DNA of 64,000 nucleotides from Microvirga guangxiensis (GCF_900102135.1 NZ_FMVJ01000011.1:1-64000); one strand, 5' to 3'. Positions 9,172 through 18,195 are shown, numbered from the stretch's first letter. Numbers and translations: made by a program. The notes: generated by a model not told the origin, from the sequence alone.

Positions 9172-10173
9172 TTACTTCTTCAGCTCAAGCCCGACGCCCT
9201 TGTTCACGAACCGGAGCGTGTAAGCCTTCGTGTAATCGAGGTCGGCCTTGAAGAGACCGGCTTTGACCATCTTGTCGAAGAAATCCTTCATGCGTTCATC
9301 CGACATGGCGCCGATGCCGTGCTTCTGCGCGTCGCCCGAATCGGCGATGCCGTGTTCCTTCATCTTCGCCACGGCGTAGCTGAGGATCTCGTCGGTCATC
9401 TCAGGGTTGTCGCGCTTGATGAGCGCGTTGCCCTTCGCATTGTCGCGGTAAAGATAATTGTACCAGCCGATGGTTGAGGCGTCGACGAAGCGCTGCACGA
9501 GGTCGGCATCCTTCTCCGCCACGTCGCGCCGTGTCTCCACCGTGGTCGAGTAGGTGCTGAAGCCGTGATCGGCGAGCAGGAAAACGTTGGGTTTGAATCC
9601 GGCGGTCTTTTCGATCACCAGCGGGTCGGATGTGACGTAGCCCTGCTGCACGGACCTGCTGTTGGCGATGAAGGGCGCGGGGCTGAAACCGTAGGGCTTC
9701 ACCTGTTCGTCCCTGAAGCCGAACTCCGCCTTCATCCATTGGAAGAAGGTGGCCGAGCCATCCTTCGAGAGCAGGATGTCGTTCGATTTCTTGAGATCGT
9801 CGAAGGTGTCGAGTCCGTTGCCCGGATGGCTCATGAGAACCTGCGGGTCTTTCTGGAAATGGGCCGCGACGACGAGGGTCGGAATGTTCTTCTCCACGGC
9901 GGAGAAGGCCTGAATCAGGCTGCCGCCCATGTAGAAGTCGAGTTTGCCGACGCTCATGAGCATGCGGTTGTTGGCGCGCGGGCCGCCCGGAACGATGGTG
10001 ACCTTCAGGCCGTATTTCTCGTACGTGCCGTCGGCGAGCGCCTGATAATAGCCACCGTGCTCGGCTTGGGCGAGCCAGTTGGTGCCGAAAGTGGCTTCGC
10101 GCAAGGCCGGTTGTGCCACGGCCGAGCCGGCCAGAAACATCAGCAGCCCTGCTGCCCAAGCATTCCGCTTCAT
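9172..10173 (-). CDS. ABC transporter substrate-binding protein, NMT1/THI5-like
   Basis: A 333-aa periplasmic binding protein with a signal peptide (MKRNAWAAGLLMFLAGSAVAQ, cleavage after residue 20). The NMT1 domain is shown by TNWLAQAEHGGYYQALADG near the mature N-terminus, the LDFYMGGSL pocket segment and the TSDPLVIEK region. Relatives bind thiamine pyrimidine precursors, nitrate, riboflavin or purines; the substrate is not determined here. ATG at 10173 is chosen because it starts the signal peptide, though the frame stays open to 10458. The upstream leader contains a long hairpin (see separate entry). Confidence 0.88.
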   Translation of the reverse strand: MKRNAWAAGLLMFLAGSAVAQPALREATFGTNWLAQAEHGGYYQALADGTYEKYGLKVTIVPGGPRANNRMLMSVGKLDFYMGGSLIQAFSAVEKNIPTLVVAAHFQKDPQVLMSHPGNGLDTFDDLKKSNDILLSKDGSATFFQWMKAEFGFRDEQVKPYGFSPAPFIANSRSVQQGYVTSDPLVIEKTAGFKPNVFLLADHGFSTYSTTVETRRDVAEKDADLVQRFVDASTIGWYNYLYRDNAKGNALIKRDNPEMTDEILSYAVAKMKEHGIADSGDAQKHGIGAMSDERMKDFFDKMVKAGLFKADLDYTKAYTLRFVNKGVGLELKK

Positions 10174-10372
10174 CGCATTCGCCCTTGCCTCGACACAGCC
10201 GATCCGTGCGCATTCAGGGCCCGGTTCTGCGCGGTTCCGACGCGCTTGGCAAGGCCGCTTGCGGTGGGCCAATCCCTGCAAGGGAAATCGGAAAAGAGCG
10301 GGCATGAATGTCAAAGAGCAAGCGGAAGTGTCCTCGCGAGCTGTAGCTCCGAGGGTGATGGGACGAGGGAGG

Positions 10373-10432
10373 GCGCGAGGAGGCGTCCGGCTCGGGTGTC
10401 TAGTGTGTGAAGAACCCGACGGCTCCTCGCGC
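10373..10432 (-). promoter_or_regulatory. Long conserved-looking hairpin upstream of the NMT1-type binding protein
   Basis: On the minus strand a 10-bp perfect stem GCGCGAGGAG/CTCCTCGCGC encloses a second helix (CGTC/GACG then GGGT/ACCC) and an apical loop, with a GAGCCG bulge on one side. It is about 200 nt upstream of the start codon. It could be a riboswitch expression arm, an intergenic palindrome or an attenuator. A known RNA class, the NMT1 motif (xanthine-I riboswitch), is associated with such genes, but I cannot recognise its core here with certainty. No T-run follows, so a simple terminator is unlikely. Confidence 0.45.
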
Positions 10433-10652
10433 ACGGTTTGTTTAGGCGTACACCGCATCTTGCAGCGATGGGCCTCCCATCCAGGCGCTGCGTCAGCACC
10501 TGCATAGGACCGCTCCGGCTCCCATCATTCACGACGCCTCGCGAGCGCGCCCCTCCTGGAGCCGGATGCCCACAGCTATAGCTCAGGTTAGGACCAAAGT
10601 CAAGAACAAAGTAAGAACATTGCATCCGCTGCTGTGCTTGGGTAAGGCACGG

Positions 10653-11155
10653 GTTCCCTCCCCCTTGCGGGGAGGGGCAGGGGTGGGGGTCGATTGACCG
10701 GGTGAGCGGATGACCCAGCGAGACACAGGAAGACCTCTCCCGGGTGGGAGAGGTCGGAGCGCAGCTCCGGGTGAGGGACTGCCTTCTCCGGACAGGGGGG
10801 GGCCCTCACCCCTGCCCCTCTCCCACCCGGGAGAGGGGATCTGCTGTAGGATTGTCGGGCGTTCTGGATGAAGCGCAGCGTTCCGACTTTGCGACCTTTG
10901 ACCCTCGCCCCCTCACGCTCGGCCTCATCCTGAGGAGGCCTGAAGGGCCGTCTCGAAGGAGGATCCAGAGTGCACTGGACCCTCCTTCGAGACGCAGCTG
11001 CGCTGCTCCTCAGGATGAGGACAGAGGGCGTAAAGACGTGGATGATGCGGACAAGCCCGGCTATGACAAGGTAGGGCTGCCAGGCTTCCTGGATCAGCAA
11101 AGCGTTCCGACTATCCGACCCCCACCCTCGATCCCTCCCCGCAAGGGGGAGGGAA
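10653..11155. repeat. Nested inverted-repeat region (rhizobial-type intergenic palindromes)
   Basis: The spacer between the ABC operon and opgD holds no gene but is packed with palindromes. Outer arms of about 40 bp at 10653-10692 and 11116-11155 are near-perfect inverted copies (TTCCCTCCCCCTTGCGGGGA... versus its complement). Inside are CCTCTCCCGGGTGGGAGAGG at 10734-10753 matched by an inverted copy at 10818-10837, and a 98-bp hairpin at 10923-11020. Partial direct repeats (CTGGAT...AGCGTTCCGACT) occur near 10870-10890 and 11089-11110. This resembles a composite of dispersed GC-rich repeat units. Confidence 0.8.
10923..11020. repeat. 98-bp imperfect palindrome
   Basis: Outer arms CCTCATCCTGAGGAG (10923-10937) and CTCCTCAGGATGAGG (11006-11020) are perfect complements. 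Inner arms CGTCTCGAAGGAGG (10949-10962) and CCTCCTTCGAGACG (10981-10994) form a second 14-bp helix with an 18-base loop. This form is familiar as a high-copy intergenic palindrome in Hyphomicrobiales genomes; its function is unknown. Confidence 0.75.
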
Positions 11156-11204
11156 GCGCGCCTCACTCGTCAAGCGATCCGGGATTCCCCTGGGAGGCGC
11201 GATC

Positions 11205-12779
11205 TCACTCCACGGACCAGGGATAGGTCCAGGTTTCGGTCAGCGCCCGGTTGCCGGCCTTCAGGAAGGCGCGCAGGTCCGTCGACTGGCCCGGCTCCAG
11301 CTTCACGTCGATCGCGGCACGGAAGCCCTTGATGTGCTCGTTCGGCATGACGAAGGTGTGAGTGATCTGCCCGGTGGAAGTAGTGGGCACCAGCTGCACC
11401 TGATCCGCCACGCTCATGTAATAGGCGAGGTCTCCGCCTGCGAAGTCGATGATGAAGCGGCGATGGGTGCGGTCGCTCGGGCTGTTCGAGCCGCTGGCGC
11501 GGGGCGGGGTCTGGAAGGTGTTGACCGCCTTGCCGCCCGGATGCATGGCGCCGATGGCGCCCGCTGCACGCAGGCGATAGGAGAAGCTCACCTCCTGGCC
11601 CGGCTCGTAGGGTTTCGCTGGCTGCCAATAGGCCACAATGTTGTCGTGGGTCTCGTCCTGGGTCGGGATCTCCGCAAGCTCCACCCAGCCCTCGCCCCAT
11701 TCGCCCACCGGCTCCACCCAATAGCCCGGGCGCTGGTGGTAATAGGCCTCGAGGTCCTGGTAGTTCTCGAACACCCGGTCGCGCTGCATCAGTCCGAAGC
11801 CGCGCGGGTTGTTGTCGGAGAAGGACGAGATTTTCTTCACGCTCGGATTGCGCAGCGGGCGCCAGATCCATTCGCCCGCGCCCGATTGCATGAGCAGCCC
11901 GTCCGAATCGTGGATCTCGAGCCGGTAATCGTCAGTGGGCTTCCGGTCGTTCTCGCCTTCGAAGAACATGGAGGTGAGGGGAGCAAGCCCCACATTCTCA
12001 AGCCGCTGGCGCGGGAAGAGCGTTGCCGTCACGTCGAGGGTGGTCTCCTTCGACGGGTAGACCTCGAACCGGTAGGCCCCGGTCACGGAGGGGCTGTCGA
12101 GAAGCGCATAGATCGTGGCCCGGTCGCTGTCGGGCTTGGGCATATCGATCCAGAATTCGCGGAAATGCGGAAACTCTTCCTTCTCCCCGCCCTCCACGTT
12201 GATCGCAAGGCCGCGCGCCGAGAGGCCGTATTTCTGGTCGCGCCCCAGGAAGCGGAAATAGCTCGCGCCGAGGAATGCGATCAGCTCGTCGAGCACTTTG
12301 GGATTGTTGAGCGGGTAATGAAGGCGGAAGCCCGCAAAGCCCAGGTTCACAGGGAGCGGTCGCTCGATCTTGTTGCGTCCGTAGTCGAACAGCTCGCGCT
12401 GATAGGGCACCGGGGTCGGCACGCCGTCGCGGATGACGTTGACGGTGACGGGGCGCTGGTAAAGGAAGCCGAGATGGAAAAGCTGCATCCGGAACGGGCC
12501 GTTCCCGGCGGCGAGCAGGGCCTTGTCGGGGCGGAAGCGGATGTCGCGGTAATCGTCGAAGCTCAACCGGTTGAGCGGTTCGGGCAGCTGGGCAACATTC
12601 CCCTCGAACGGGGCGCCCGACAATTCCCGCGCCCGGCGCACCACATCCTCGAATCGGAACGGGTTCGGAGCCGGCGCGCCGTTCTGCTGAGCTTGCGCGA
12701 GAGCCTCCCCGCCCCAGGTGGAGAAAGCGGTCGCGGCGAGCAGGCTTTGCAGGAGGGCACGGCGGGAGAGGTGCGTCAT
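11205..12779 (-). CDS. opgD: Periplasmic glucan biosynthesis protein, MdoD/OpgD-like
   Basis: A 524-aa member of the MdoG/OpgG-OpgD family acting in the periplasm on osmoregulated periplasmic glucans. It begins with a Tat signal (SRRALLQSLLAATAF, cleavage near ALAQA, residue 30), as in OpgD rather than the usual Sec-exported OpgG. Family landmarks include LGFAGFRLHYPLN, FLGASYFRFLG, YGLSARGLAI, APLTSMFFEGEN, NNPRGFGLMQRDR and the C-terminal ETWTYPW. A second paralogue lies 12 kb away (24776-26359). It is probably monocistronic; the upstream spacer is shared divergently with the ornithine decarboxylase leader. Confidence 0.9.
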   Translation of the reverse strand: MTHLSRRALLQSLLAATAFSTWGGEALAQAQQNGAPAPNPFRFEDVVRRARELSGAPFEGNVAQLPEPLNRLSFDDYRDIRFRPDKALLAAGNGPFRMQLFHLGFLYQRPVTVNVIRDGVPTPVPYQRELFDYGRNKIERPLPVNLGFAGFRLHYPLNNPKVLDELIAFLGASYFRFLGRDQKYGLSARGLAINVEGGEKEEFPHFREFWIDMPKPDSDRATIYALLDSPSVTGAYRFEVYPSKETTLDVTATLFPRQRLENVGLAPLTSMFFEGENDRKPTDDYRLEIHDSDGLLMQSGAGEWIWRPLRNPSVKKISSFSDNNPRGFGLMQRDRVFENYQDLEAYYHQRPGYWVEPVGEWGEGWVELAEIPTQDETHDNIVAYWQPAKPYEPGQEVSFSYRLRAAGAIGAMHPGGKAVNTFQTPPRASGSNSPSDRTHRRFIIDFAGGDLAYYMSVADQVQLVPTTSTGQITHTFVMPNEHIKGFRAAIDVKLEPGQSTDLRAFLKAGNRALTETWTYPWSVE

Positions 12780-13413
12780 GGCAGGGAGAGGTTCTTTCCT
12801 GAGTGCAAGGGGAGGCAGGCTTCGGGAGCTGCCACAATAGGATATGGGTGAGCTTGGGCCGCTTAATAGGGCCTGAATAGAAGCCTCGCCATTCCCTACC
12901 CAAAACGAGGGTTAAAAAATTTCGTGCAAGGCCCGAAAAGGTCTTGTGATCCCGGGTGAATGTGATTATCTCCCGCTTGCCCAATTTCGCACGTGCCTGT
13001 GGTCGTGTGTCGGTTGGTGGGCATCCGGACAAGAGGCCGGACAGCCGCCCGAGAGCATCCTAGCTCTCGACTACCCCTAACCGGCAGCCGGAGGCGAAAA
13101 CCGGCGCACCCCGTTCTCAACGGGGGACGCGACTTAAAGCAACGACGAACGGGCTTTTTTGGTCTCGTTGGCCCTCCAAAGGTCGACACCGAAGAGGCTT
13201 GTTTATCATTGCCAGGCGTGCGGACGGGAATTCCCCATCCAATCCACGGCAGCATCGTCGGGTGAAGAGCCCATCTGCGCTTGTCGTGTCTCCATCGCAC
13301 GAAGCGGGATGCATCTTCTCTCGCTGACGCCGGGCGGCAGCTTGTCTGACCGTCCAAACTTCAATCCGGAGGCTGGACAAGACCTCCATTGAACCTGTGG
13401 TGGGGAGAGCGCC
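12780..13413. other. Divergent spacer between opgD and ornithine decarboxylase
   Basis: The 634-bp spacer splits into about 200 bp of AT-richer sequence next to opgD, which should carry the divergent promoters (for example GATTATCT near 12965), and the structured leader described separately. A 77-codon TTG-started frame at 13159-13392 has no ribosome-binding site and overlaps the hairpins; it is not called as a gene. Confidence 0.6.
12993..13400 (+). promoter_or_regulatory. Structured leader of ornithine decarboxylase, speF-motif candidate
   Basis: About 400 bp upstream of the decarboxylase contains no plausible gene but dense secondary structure on the plus strand: CGAGAGC/GCTCTCG (13050-13069), a CCGG-rich helix around 13081-13105, CCCCGTT/AACGGGG (13109-13125), and a CTTTTTTGG tract at 13154-13162. 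Alphaproteobacterial ornithine decarboxylase genes are known to carry a long speF RNA leader, and gene, strand and length all agree. I recognise the context and hairpin pattern, not a base-by-base match. Boundaries are approximate. Confidence 0.5.
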
Positions 13414-14568
13414 ATGACTGAGCGCATTCGTGAATTCCTGCGTAACCGACGTGAGGACGGCCCGTGCGTCGTCGTCGACCTCGATGTCGTGCGCGACAAT
13501 TACTCCAAGTTTGCCCGTGCGCTCCCTGACACGCGCGTGTTCTACGCCGTGAAGGCGAACCCCGACCCGATGGTGCTCAAGCTCCTGGCCGAGCTTGGCT
13601 CGTGCTTCGACACGGCCTCCGTGGTCGAGATCCAGCTCGCGCTGGATGCCGGCGCAACGCCCGACCGCATCTCCTTCGGCAACACGATCAAGAAGGAGCG
13701 CGACATCGCTCGCGCCCTCGAGATGGGTGTGCGTCTCTATGCGGTCGATTGCGAAGCCGAGGTGGAGAAGATCGCCCGCGCTGCCGAGACGGCTGGCGTT
13801 GCTGCCTCTGAGGTGAAGGTGTTCTGCCGCATCCTGTGCGACGGCGCCGGCGCCGAGTGGCCGCTCTCCCGCAAGTTCGGCTGCGTGCCGGAGATGGCTG
13901 TCGACGTGCTCGAGCACGGCGTTCGCCTCGGCCTGGAAGCCTACGGCGTGTCGTTCCACGTGGGTTCGCAGCAGGGCAACACGGAAGCCTGGGATCAGGC
14001 TCTCGGCTCCGCTTCCGCGATCTTCCGCGAGTGCGCGGACCGCGGCATCCACCTGTCGATGGTCAACCTCGGCGGCGGCTTCCCGACGAAGTACCTGAAG
14101 ACGGTTCCTCAGGTGGAAGCTTACGGCGAGTCGATCTTCCGTGCGCTGTCGAAGCATTTCGGCAACCGCATCCCGGAGACGATCATCGAGCCGGGCCGCG
14201 GCATGGTCGGCAACGCGGGCATCATCGAGGCCGAGGTCGTTCTCGTCTCGAAGAAGAGCCGCGATGAGGACGAGGTGCGCTGGGTCTATCTCGACATCGG
14301 CAAGTTCGGCGGTCTCGCCGAGACGATGGACGAGTCGATCCGCTATCCGATCCGCAGCGAGCGCGACGACGACCGCAAGGTTCCGTGCGTGCTGGCTGGC
14401 CCGACCTGCGACTCCGCCGACGTTCTCTACGAGAAGGAGCCCTACATGCTCCCCGTCTCGCTGGAGATCGGCGACAAGGTGCTGATCGAGGGCACGGGCG
14501 CCTACACGACCACCTACTCGGCGGTCGCGTTCAACGGCTTCCCGCCGCTCAAGTCCTACGTGATCTGA
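13414..14568 (+). CDS. Ornithine (lysine) decarboxylase, fold type III PLP enzyme
   Basis: A 384-aa eukaryotic-type (group IV) decarboxylase making putrescine from ornithine in the cytosol; related enzymes also accept lysine. The PLP lysine is Lys47 (FYAVKANP). The SFHVGSQQG, GGGFPTKYL and EPGRGMVGNAG PLP/phosphate motifs are present, and the catalytic Cys332 sits in GPTCDSADVL. A GGGGAGAG ribosome-binding site precedes the ATG. It starts a polyamine locus that ends with homospermidine synthase 2.2 kb downstream. Expression is probably controlled through the long leader. Confidence 0.92.
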   Translation: MTERIREFLRNRREDGPCVVVDLDVVRDNYSKFARALPDTRVFYAVKANPDPMVLKLLAELGSCFDTASVVEIQLALDAGATPDRISFGNTIKKERDIARALEMGVRLYAVDCEAEVEKIARAAETAGVAASEVKVFCRILCDGAGAEWPLSRKFGCVPEMAVDVLEHGVRLGLEAYGVSFHVGSQQGNTEAWDQALGSASAIFRECADRGIHLSMVNLGGGFPTKYLKTVPQVEAYGESIFRALSKHFGNRIPETIIEPGRGMVGNAGIIEAEVVLVSKKSRDEDEVRWVYLDIGKFGGLAETMDESIRYPIRSERDDDRKVPCVLAGPTCDSADVLYEKEPYMLPVSLEIGDKVLIEGTGAYTTTYSAVAFNGFPPLKSYVI

Positions 14569-14577
14569 TCACGTCCC

Positions 14578-14602
14578 GCCTGCCTCGTTGAATGAGGCAG
14601 GC
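14578..14602 (+). terminator. Hairpin after ornithine decarboxylase
   Basis: Perfect arms GCCTGCCTC/GAGGCAGGC around a short loop start 10 bp after the stop codon. No T-run follows, so it may stabilise the transcript or partly terminate before the GNAT gene. Confidence 0.5.
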
Positions 14603-14700
14603 ACCAACTCCACCACAGTTGTCCCGGACGGCCGATGAGCGACGATGCTCATCGGTGCGAGGGCTGTCGCTCACCCCACGAGTTTTGGGAGGCCACGGCC

Positions 14701-15273
14701 ATGATCACGATTCGCGAAGAATCCTTCCACGATGTCGAAGCGCGCGAGACGCTGCTCGACACATGCTTCGGGCCTGCCCGGTTCCAGAAGACCTGCGAGC
14801 GCCTGCGCGAGGGCCGCAAGGCTGCGGACGGTCTGTCGCTCACTATCGAGCAGAATGGCGAGCTCGTCGGAACCGTGCGCCTGTGGCACGTCTCCGCCGG
14901 TCCGAACCGCGCAGCCTTGATGCTCGGCCCGCTCGCCATCGATCCCGCGCTGCAGAGCCTCGGCCTCGGCGGCAAGCTCATGCGCGAGTCGCTGAAGCGC
15001 GCGGCCGATCTCGGTCACAAGGCGGTGCTGCTGGTCGGCGATGCGCCGTATTACGAGCGCTTCGGCTTCTCCACCCAGAAGACCGGTTCGCTCTGGCTGC
15101 CCGGTCCCTACGAGCGCAACCGCTTCCTCGCGCTCGAAATGGAAGAGGGTTATCTCGATGGTGCGCGCGGTCTCGTATCCGCAACGGGCGCCTTCGAGGA
15201 CAAGCCCGATCTCACCGCGCTCGTCGCTGCGGCGGCGCAGGGACGGCTGCCCGGCATGCGTCCGGCCGCATAA
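14701..15273 (+). CDS. GNAT family N-acetyltransferase (YhbS-like)
   Basis: A 190-aa acetyltransferase. The GNAT fold is shown by GPLAIDPALQSLGLGGKLM (acetyl-CoA loop, Q/LGxGGxL type) at about residues 78-96 and by VLLVGDAPYYERFGF, a signature of the YhbS group. A C-terminal extension of about 60 residues follows. The ATG at 14701 begins MITIREESFHD; the open frame extends to 14635, but the extra 22 residues are not family-like. It sits between ornithine decarboxylase and the MFS gene; polyamine acetylation is possible but unproven. Confidence 0.82.
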   Translation: MITIREESFHDVEARETLLDTCFGPARFQKTCERLREGRKAADGLSLTIEQNGELVGTVRLWHVSAGPNRAALMLGPLAIDPALQSLGLGGKLMRESLKRAADLGHKAVLLVGDAPYYERFGFSTQKTGSLWLPGPYERNRFLALEMEEGYLDGARGLVSATGAFEDKPDLTALVAAAAQGRLPGMRPAA

Positions 15274-15297
15274 CGCCAAACACCGATCCGGGAGCCG

Positions 15298-16506
15298 TCA
15301 AACGGCTCTCGGGTTGGGCAGCACGAATGTGACGCCTGCCGCCGCAACCAGATAAGCGGCAAAGCCGAGCGCGATCGCGCCAAGGCTTATTCCCGCATCG
15401 AACAGCAAACCGATGGCGCCCGGCGTTGCGGCCGAGGCCACCACCATGATCGCTCCGGCCAGAGCGCGTATTTTCCCCAGATGCCGCGTGCCGAACAGCT
15501 CCGCCAGCACGGACGCGATGATGACGTTGGTGGCACCCGCGGAGAGACCGATCAGCCCGAAGAAAACGGGCGCCAGAAACGGCCCGTCGAAGCCCGCGAG
15601 CATGACGGACGCAACGGTCAGCCCGAGCAGATAGAAATGACTCAGCCGCACCGCGCCGAACCTGTCGACGAGGCTGCCTGTGAGCATCGCAACCGTCACG
15701 GAAACGAGAGCGAAGACGGTGATGCTGGTCGCCAGCAGTTCCAGAGGCCAGCCCTGGATGTCGGCAATGAGACGCTGGTGAAAGAAGTAGGCCGTCACGA
15801 TGGCCGGGTATCCGATCATGGTCGGAACGAGGGCGAGGAAACGCCAGTCGCGCAAGGTCTCGCTCCAACGCGGCCCCGCCTCCGGTTGGCTGGCGTCGTG
15901 CGCCGCCCCGTCCGGATCGGGATCCTTCGCAGGCAGGAGAAGGCTCAAGCCCCAGCCGAGGCCCAGGCAGACGAGAATGAAAAGCGCAGCGCTTCGCCAT
16001 GCTCCCGTCCATCCGAGCATCGCAATGAGCGCGATGACAGTTCCAGGCAGAATGGCTTCGCCGGCTGGAAAGCCGAGGGCGGAAATCCCGGTGGCGCGGC
16101 CGCGGATTCCCGCTGGAAGCCTGGCCGTGCTCATGACGCCCGCATGGCTCGACATGCCCTGGCCGAAGAGGCGCAGGGCAAAGAGGCTCAAGCCCAGCAT
16201 GAGAACGTTCGGCGCAAGCGAAAGACTGAGAGCGGCGAGCGCCAAGCCTGCAAGAGCGATGGTGGCATAGAGGCGGATGTCGATGCGGTCGATGACGCCG
16301 CCGACCCAGATCATCAGCAGGCCCGAGCACAGGGTGGCGGTGGAATAGATGAGCCCGAAGGCGCCGTTCGTGAGGCCGAAGGTTTCCCGGATATCCGGCC
16401 CCGAGAGCGAGATGAAGAAGGTCTGCCCAAAGGAGGACAGGAAGGTGAGGGCAAAGCCGAGGCCGATCACGCGCCCATGACGCATGAGAAGTTCATGGAA
16501 TTTCAT
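15298..16506 (-). CDS. MFS transporter
   Basis: A 402-aa major facilitator with 12 predicted hydrophobic segments. After the first helix pair it has the loop GGVIDRIDIRL, an MFS motif A variant, repeated in the second half as GSLVDRFGAVR. The central loop (KDPDPDGAAHDASQPEAG) is cytoplasmic and acidic. The ATG at 16506 is chosen over an in-frame TTG at 16515. It is transcribed divergently from homospermidine synthase. Drug or small-molecule export is the usual role of this group; the location suggests polyamines, but nothing in the sequence shows this. Confidence 0.85.
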   Translation of the reverse strand: MKFHELLMRHGRVIGLGFALTFLSSFGQTFFISLSGPDIRETFGLTNGAFGLIYSTATLCSGLLMIWVGGVIDRIDIRLYATIALAGLALAALSLSLAPNVLMLGLSLFALRLFGQGMSSHAGVMSTARLPAGIRGRATGISALGFPAGEAILPGTVIALIAMLGWTGAWRSAALFILVCLGLGWGLSLLLPAKDPDPDGAAHDASQPEAGPRWSETLRDWRFLALVPTMIGYPAIVTAYFFHQRLIADIQGWPLELLATSITVFALVSVTVAMLTGSLVDRFGAVRLSHFYLLGLTVASVMLAGFDGPFLAPVFFGLIGLSAGATNVIIASVLAELFGTRHLGKIRALAGAIMVVASAATPGAIGLLFDAGISLGAIALGFAAYLVAAAGVTFVLPNPRAV

Positions 16507-16756
16507 CGGTCGCAAATCAGGGGTCGAAGGGTTGAAATGGCATCATGAGACTTTGTTCTCCAATGTCGAGGCTTAAACCGCCGGGAGGACTTTCTCTCGC
16601 CCCGGATGCTCGCCATCGGCGGCGTATGTGCTTTTGCGCGTGTGTAGGAGATCGCAGGCATTGACCCCGGGGGCTCCTCAATCCTAGATGCGCCCGGAAT
16701 TGTCCAACCCGGAGACATCTCTGCCAATTGCAGGCTTCCACGAAGGAGAAACATCG

Positions 16757-18187
16757 ATGACCACTTGGCCCATTCATGGCCGCATCACCGGCCCGATCGT
16801 CATGATCGGCTTCGGCTCGATTGGCAAAGGCATGCTGCCCCTGATCGAGCGGCATTTCGAATTCGACAAGAACCGCTTCACGGTCATCGATCCGGTCGAC
16901 ACCGACCGCTCCATGCTCGACGTGCGTGGCATCGACCTCGTCACCGAGGCCCTGACGCCCGAGAACTACCGCGAGATTCTCACCCCGCTTCTGACGGAAG
17001 GCGGCGGCCAGGGCTTCTGCGTGAACGTGTCGGTGGATACGTCCTCCCGCGCCATCATGGAGCTCTGCCGCGAACTCGGCGCGCTCTATATCGATACCGT
17101 GGCTGAGCCGTGGCTCGGCTTCTACTTCGACAAGAACGCCGATCCGGCTGCGCGCACCAACTACATGCTGCGCGAGAACATCCTCGATGCGCGCCGCCAG
17201 GCGCCCGGCGGCCCCACTGCCGTGAACTGCTGCGGCGCAAATCCCGGCATGGTGTCCTGGCTCGTGAAGCAGGCGCTGCTCAACGTGGCCAAGGATATCG
17301 GCCTCGATGTCGCGGTGCCGAAGACCCGCGAGGAATGGGCGCAGCTCATGCAGCGTGTTGGCGTGAAGGGCATTCACATCGCCGAGCGCGACACGCAGCG
17401 CGCCGAAAATCCGAAGCCCATGGGCGTGTTCGTGAACACTTGGTCCGTGGAAGGCTTCGTGTCCGAAGGCCTGCAGCCGTCGGAACTCGGCTGGGGTACG
17501 CACGAAAAATGGATGCCTGAGAACGCCCGCACGCACGACAAGGGCTGCGGCGCCGCGATCTATCTGCTCCAGCCCGGCGCCAACACGCGCGTTCGCTCCT
17601 GGTGCCCCACGCCCGGCCCGCAATACGGCTTCCTGGTCACGCACAACGAGGCGATCTCGATCGCGGATTACTTCACCGTGCGCGACGGCGACAAGGTCGC
17701 CTATCGTCCGACCTGCCACTACGCTTATCATCCGGCGAACGACGCCGTGCTGTCGATGCACGAGATGTTCGGCGCCGCCGGCAAGTTCCAGGGCAAGCAG
17801 CACATCCTCACCGAGGACGAGATCGTCGACGGCAAGGACGAGCTCGGCGTGCTGCTCTACGGCCATGCCAAGAACGCTTATTGGTACGGCTCGCAGCTCT
17901 CCATCGAGGAGACCCGCAAGCTGGCGCCTTATCAGAACGCCACCGGCCTTCAGGTGACCTCAGCCGTTCTCGCCGGCATGGTGTGGGCGCTGGAGAACCC
18001 GAATGCGGGCATCGTGGAAGCCGACGACATCGACTTCCAGCGCTGCCTCGAAGTGCAGATGCCCTATCTCGGTCCGGTGAAGGGCTACTACACGGATTGG
18101 ACGCCGCTGGACGACCGTCCCGGCTTCTTCCCGGAGGATATCGACACCTCCGATCCGTGGCAGTTCCGGAACATTCTGGTGCGCTGA
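16757..18187 (+). CDS. hss: Homospermidine synthase
   Basis: A 476-aa NAD-dependent enzyme joining two putrescines (or putrescine and spermidine) to homospermidine, the main long polyamine of many alphaproteobacteria. The N-terminal Rossmann motif is GFGSIGKGML (residues about 16-25). Landmarks of the bacterial family are CGANPGMVSWLVKQALL, THEKWMPENA and PTPGPQYGFLVTHNEA-type segments. The GAAGGAGAA ribosome-binding site is 6 bp before the ATG. It uses the product of the ornithine decarboxylase upstream. A hairpin terminator follows. Confidence 0.95.
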   Translation: MTTWPIHGRITGPIVMIGFGSIGKGMLPLIERHFEFDKNRFTVIDPVDTDRSMLDVRGIDLVTEALTPENYREILTPLLTEGGGQGFCVNVSVDTSSRAIMELCRELGALYIDTVAEPWLGFYFDKNADPAARTNYMLRENILDARRQAPGGPTAVNCCGANPGMVSWLVKQALLNVAKDIGLDVAVPKTREEWAQLMQRVGVKGIHIAERDTQRAENPKPMGVFVNTWSVEGFVSEGLQPSELGWGTHEKWMPENARTHDKGCGAAIYLLQPGANTRVRSWCPTPGPQYGFLVTHNEAISIADYFTVRDGDKVAYRPTCHYAYHPANDAVLSMHEMFGAAGKFQGKQHILTEDEIVDGKDELGVLLYGHAKNAYWYGSQLSIEETRKLAPYQNATGLQVTSAVLAGMVWALENPNAGIVEADDIDFQRCLEVQMPYLGPVKGYYTDWTPLDDRPGFFPEDIDTSDPWQFRNILVR

Positions 18188-18195
18188 CGCTCTAC

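Larger units (their letters stand above)
10174..11204. other. Gene-free spacer of about 1 kb
   Basis: Between the binding-protein start and the opgD stop no convincing coding sequence is seen on either strand. Open frames here lack ribosome-binding sites and cross the palindromes. The half nearest the binding-protein gene is its probable promoter and leader, including the 10373-10432 hairpin; the other half is the nested repeat region. Confidence 0.7.

Noticed and set aside
10174-10620. TPP riboswitch upstream of the NMT1-type gene
   Set aside because: The conserved CTGAGA and ACCTGATC-type thi-box elements are not seen on the minus strand.
13159-13392. 77-codon frame with a CxxC before ornithine decarboxylase
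   Set aside because: TTG start without a ribosome-binding site, overlapping the structured leader; the single CxxC is not enough for a zinc-ribbon call.
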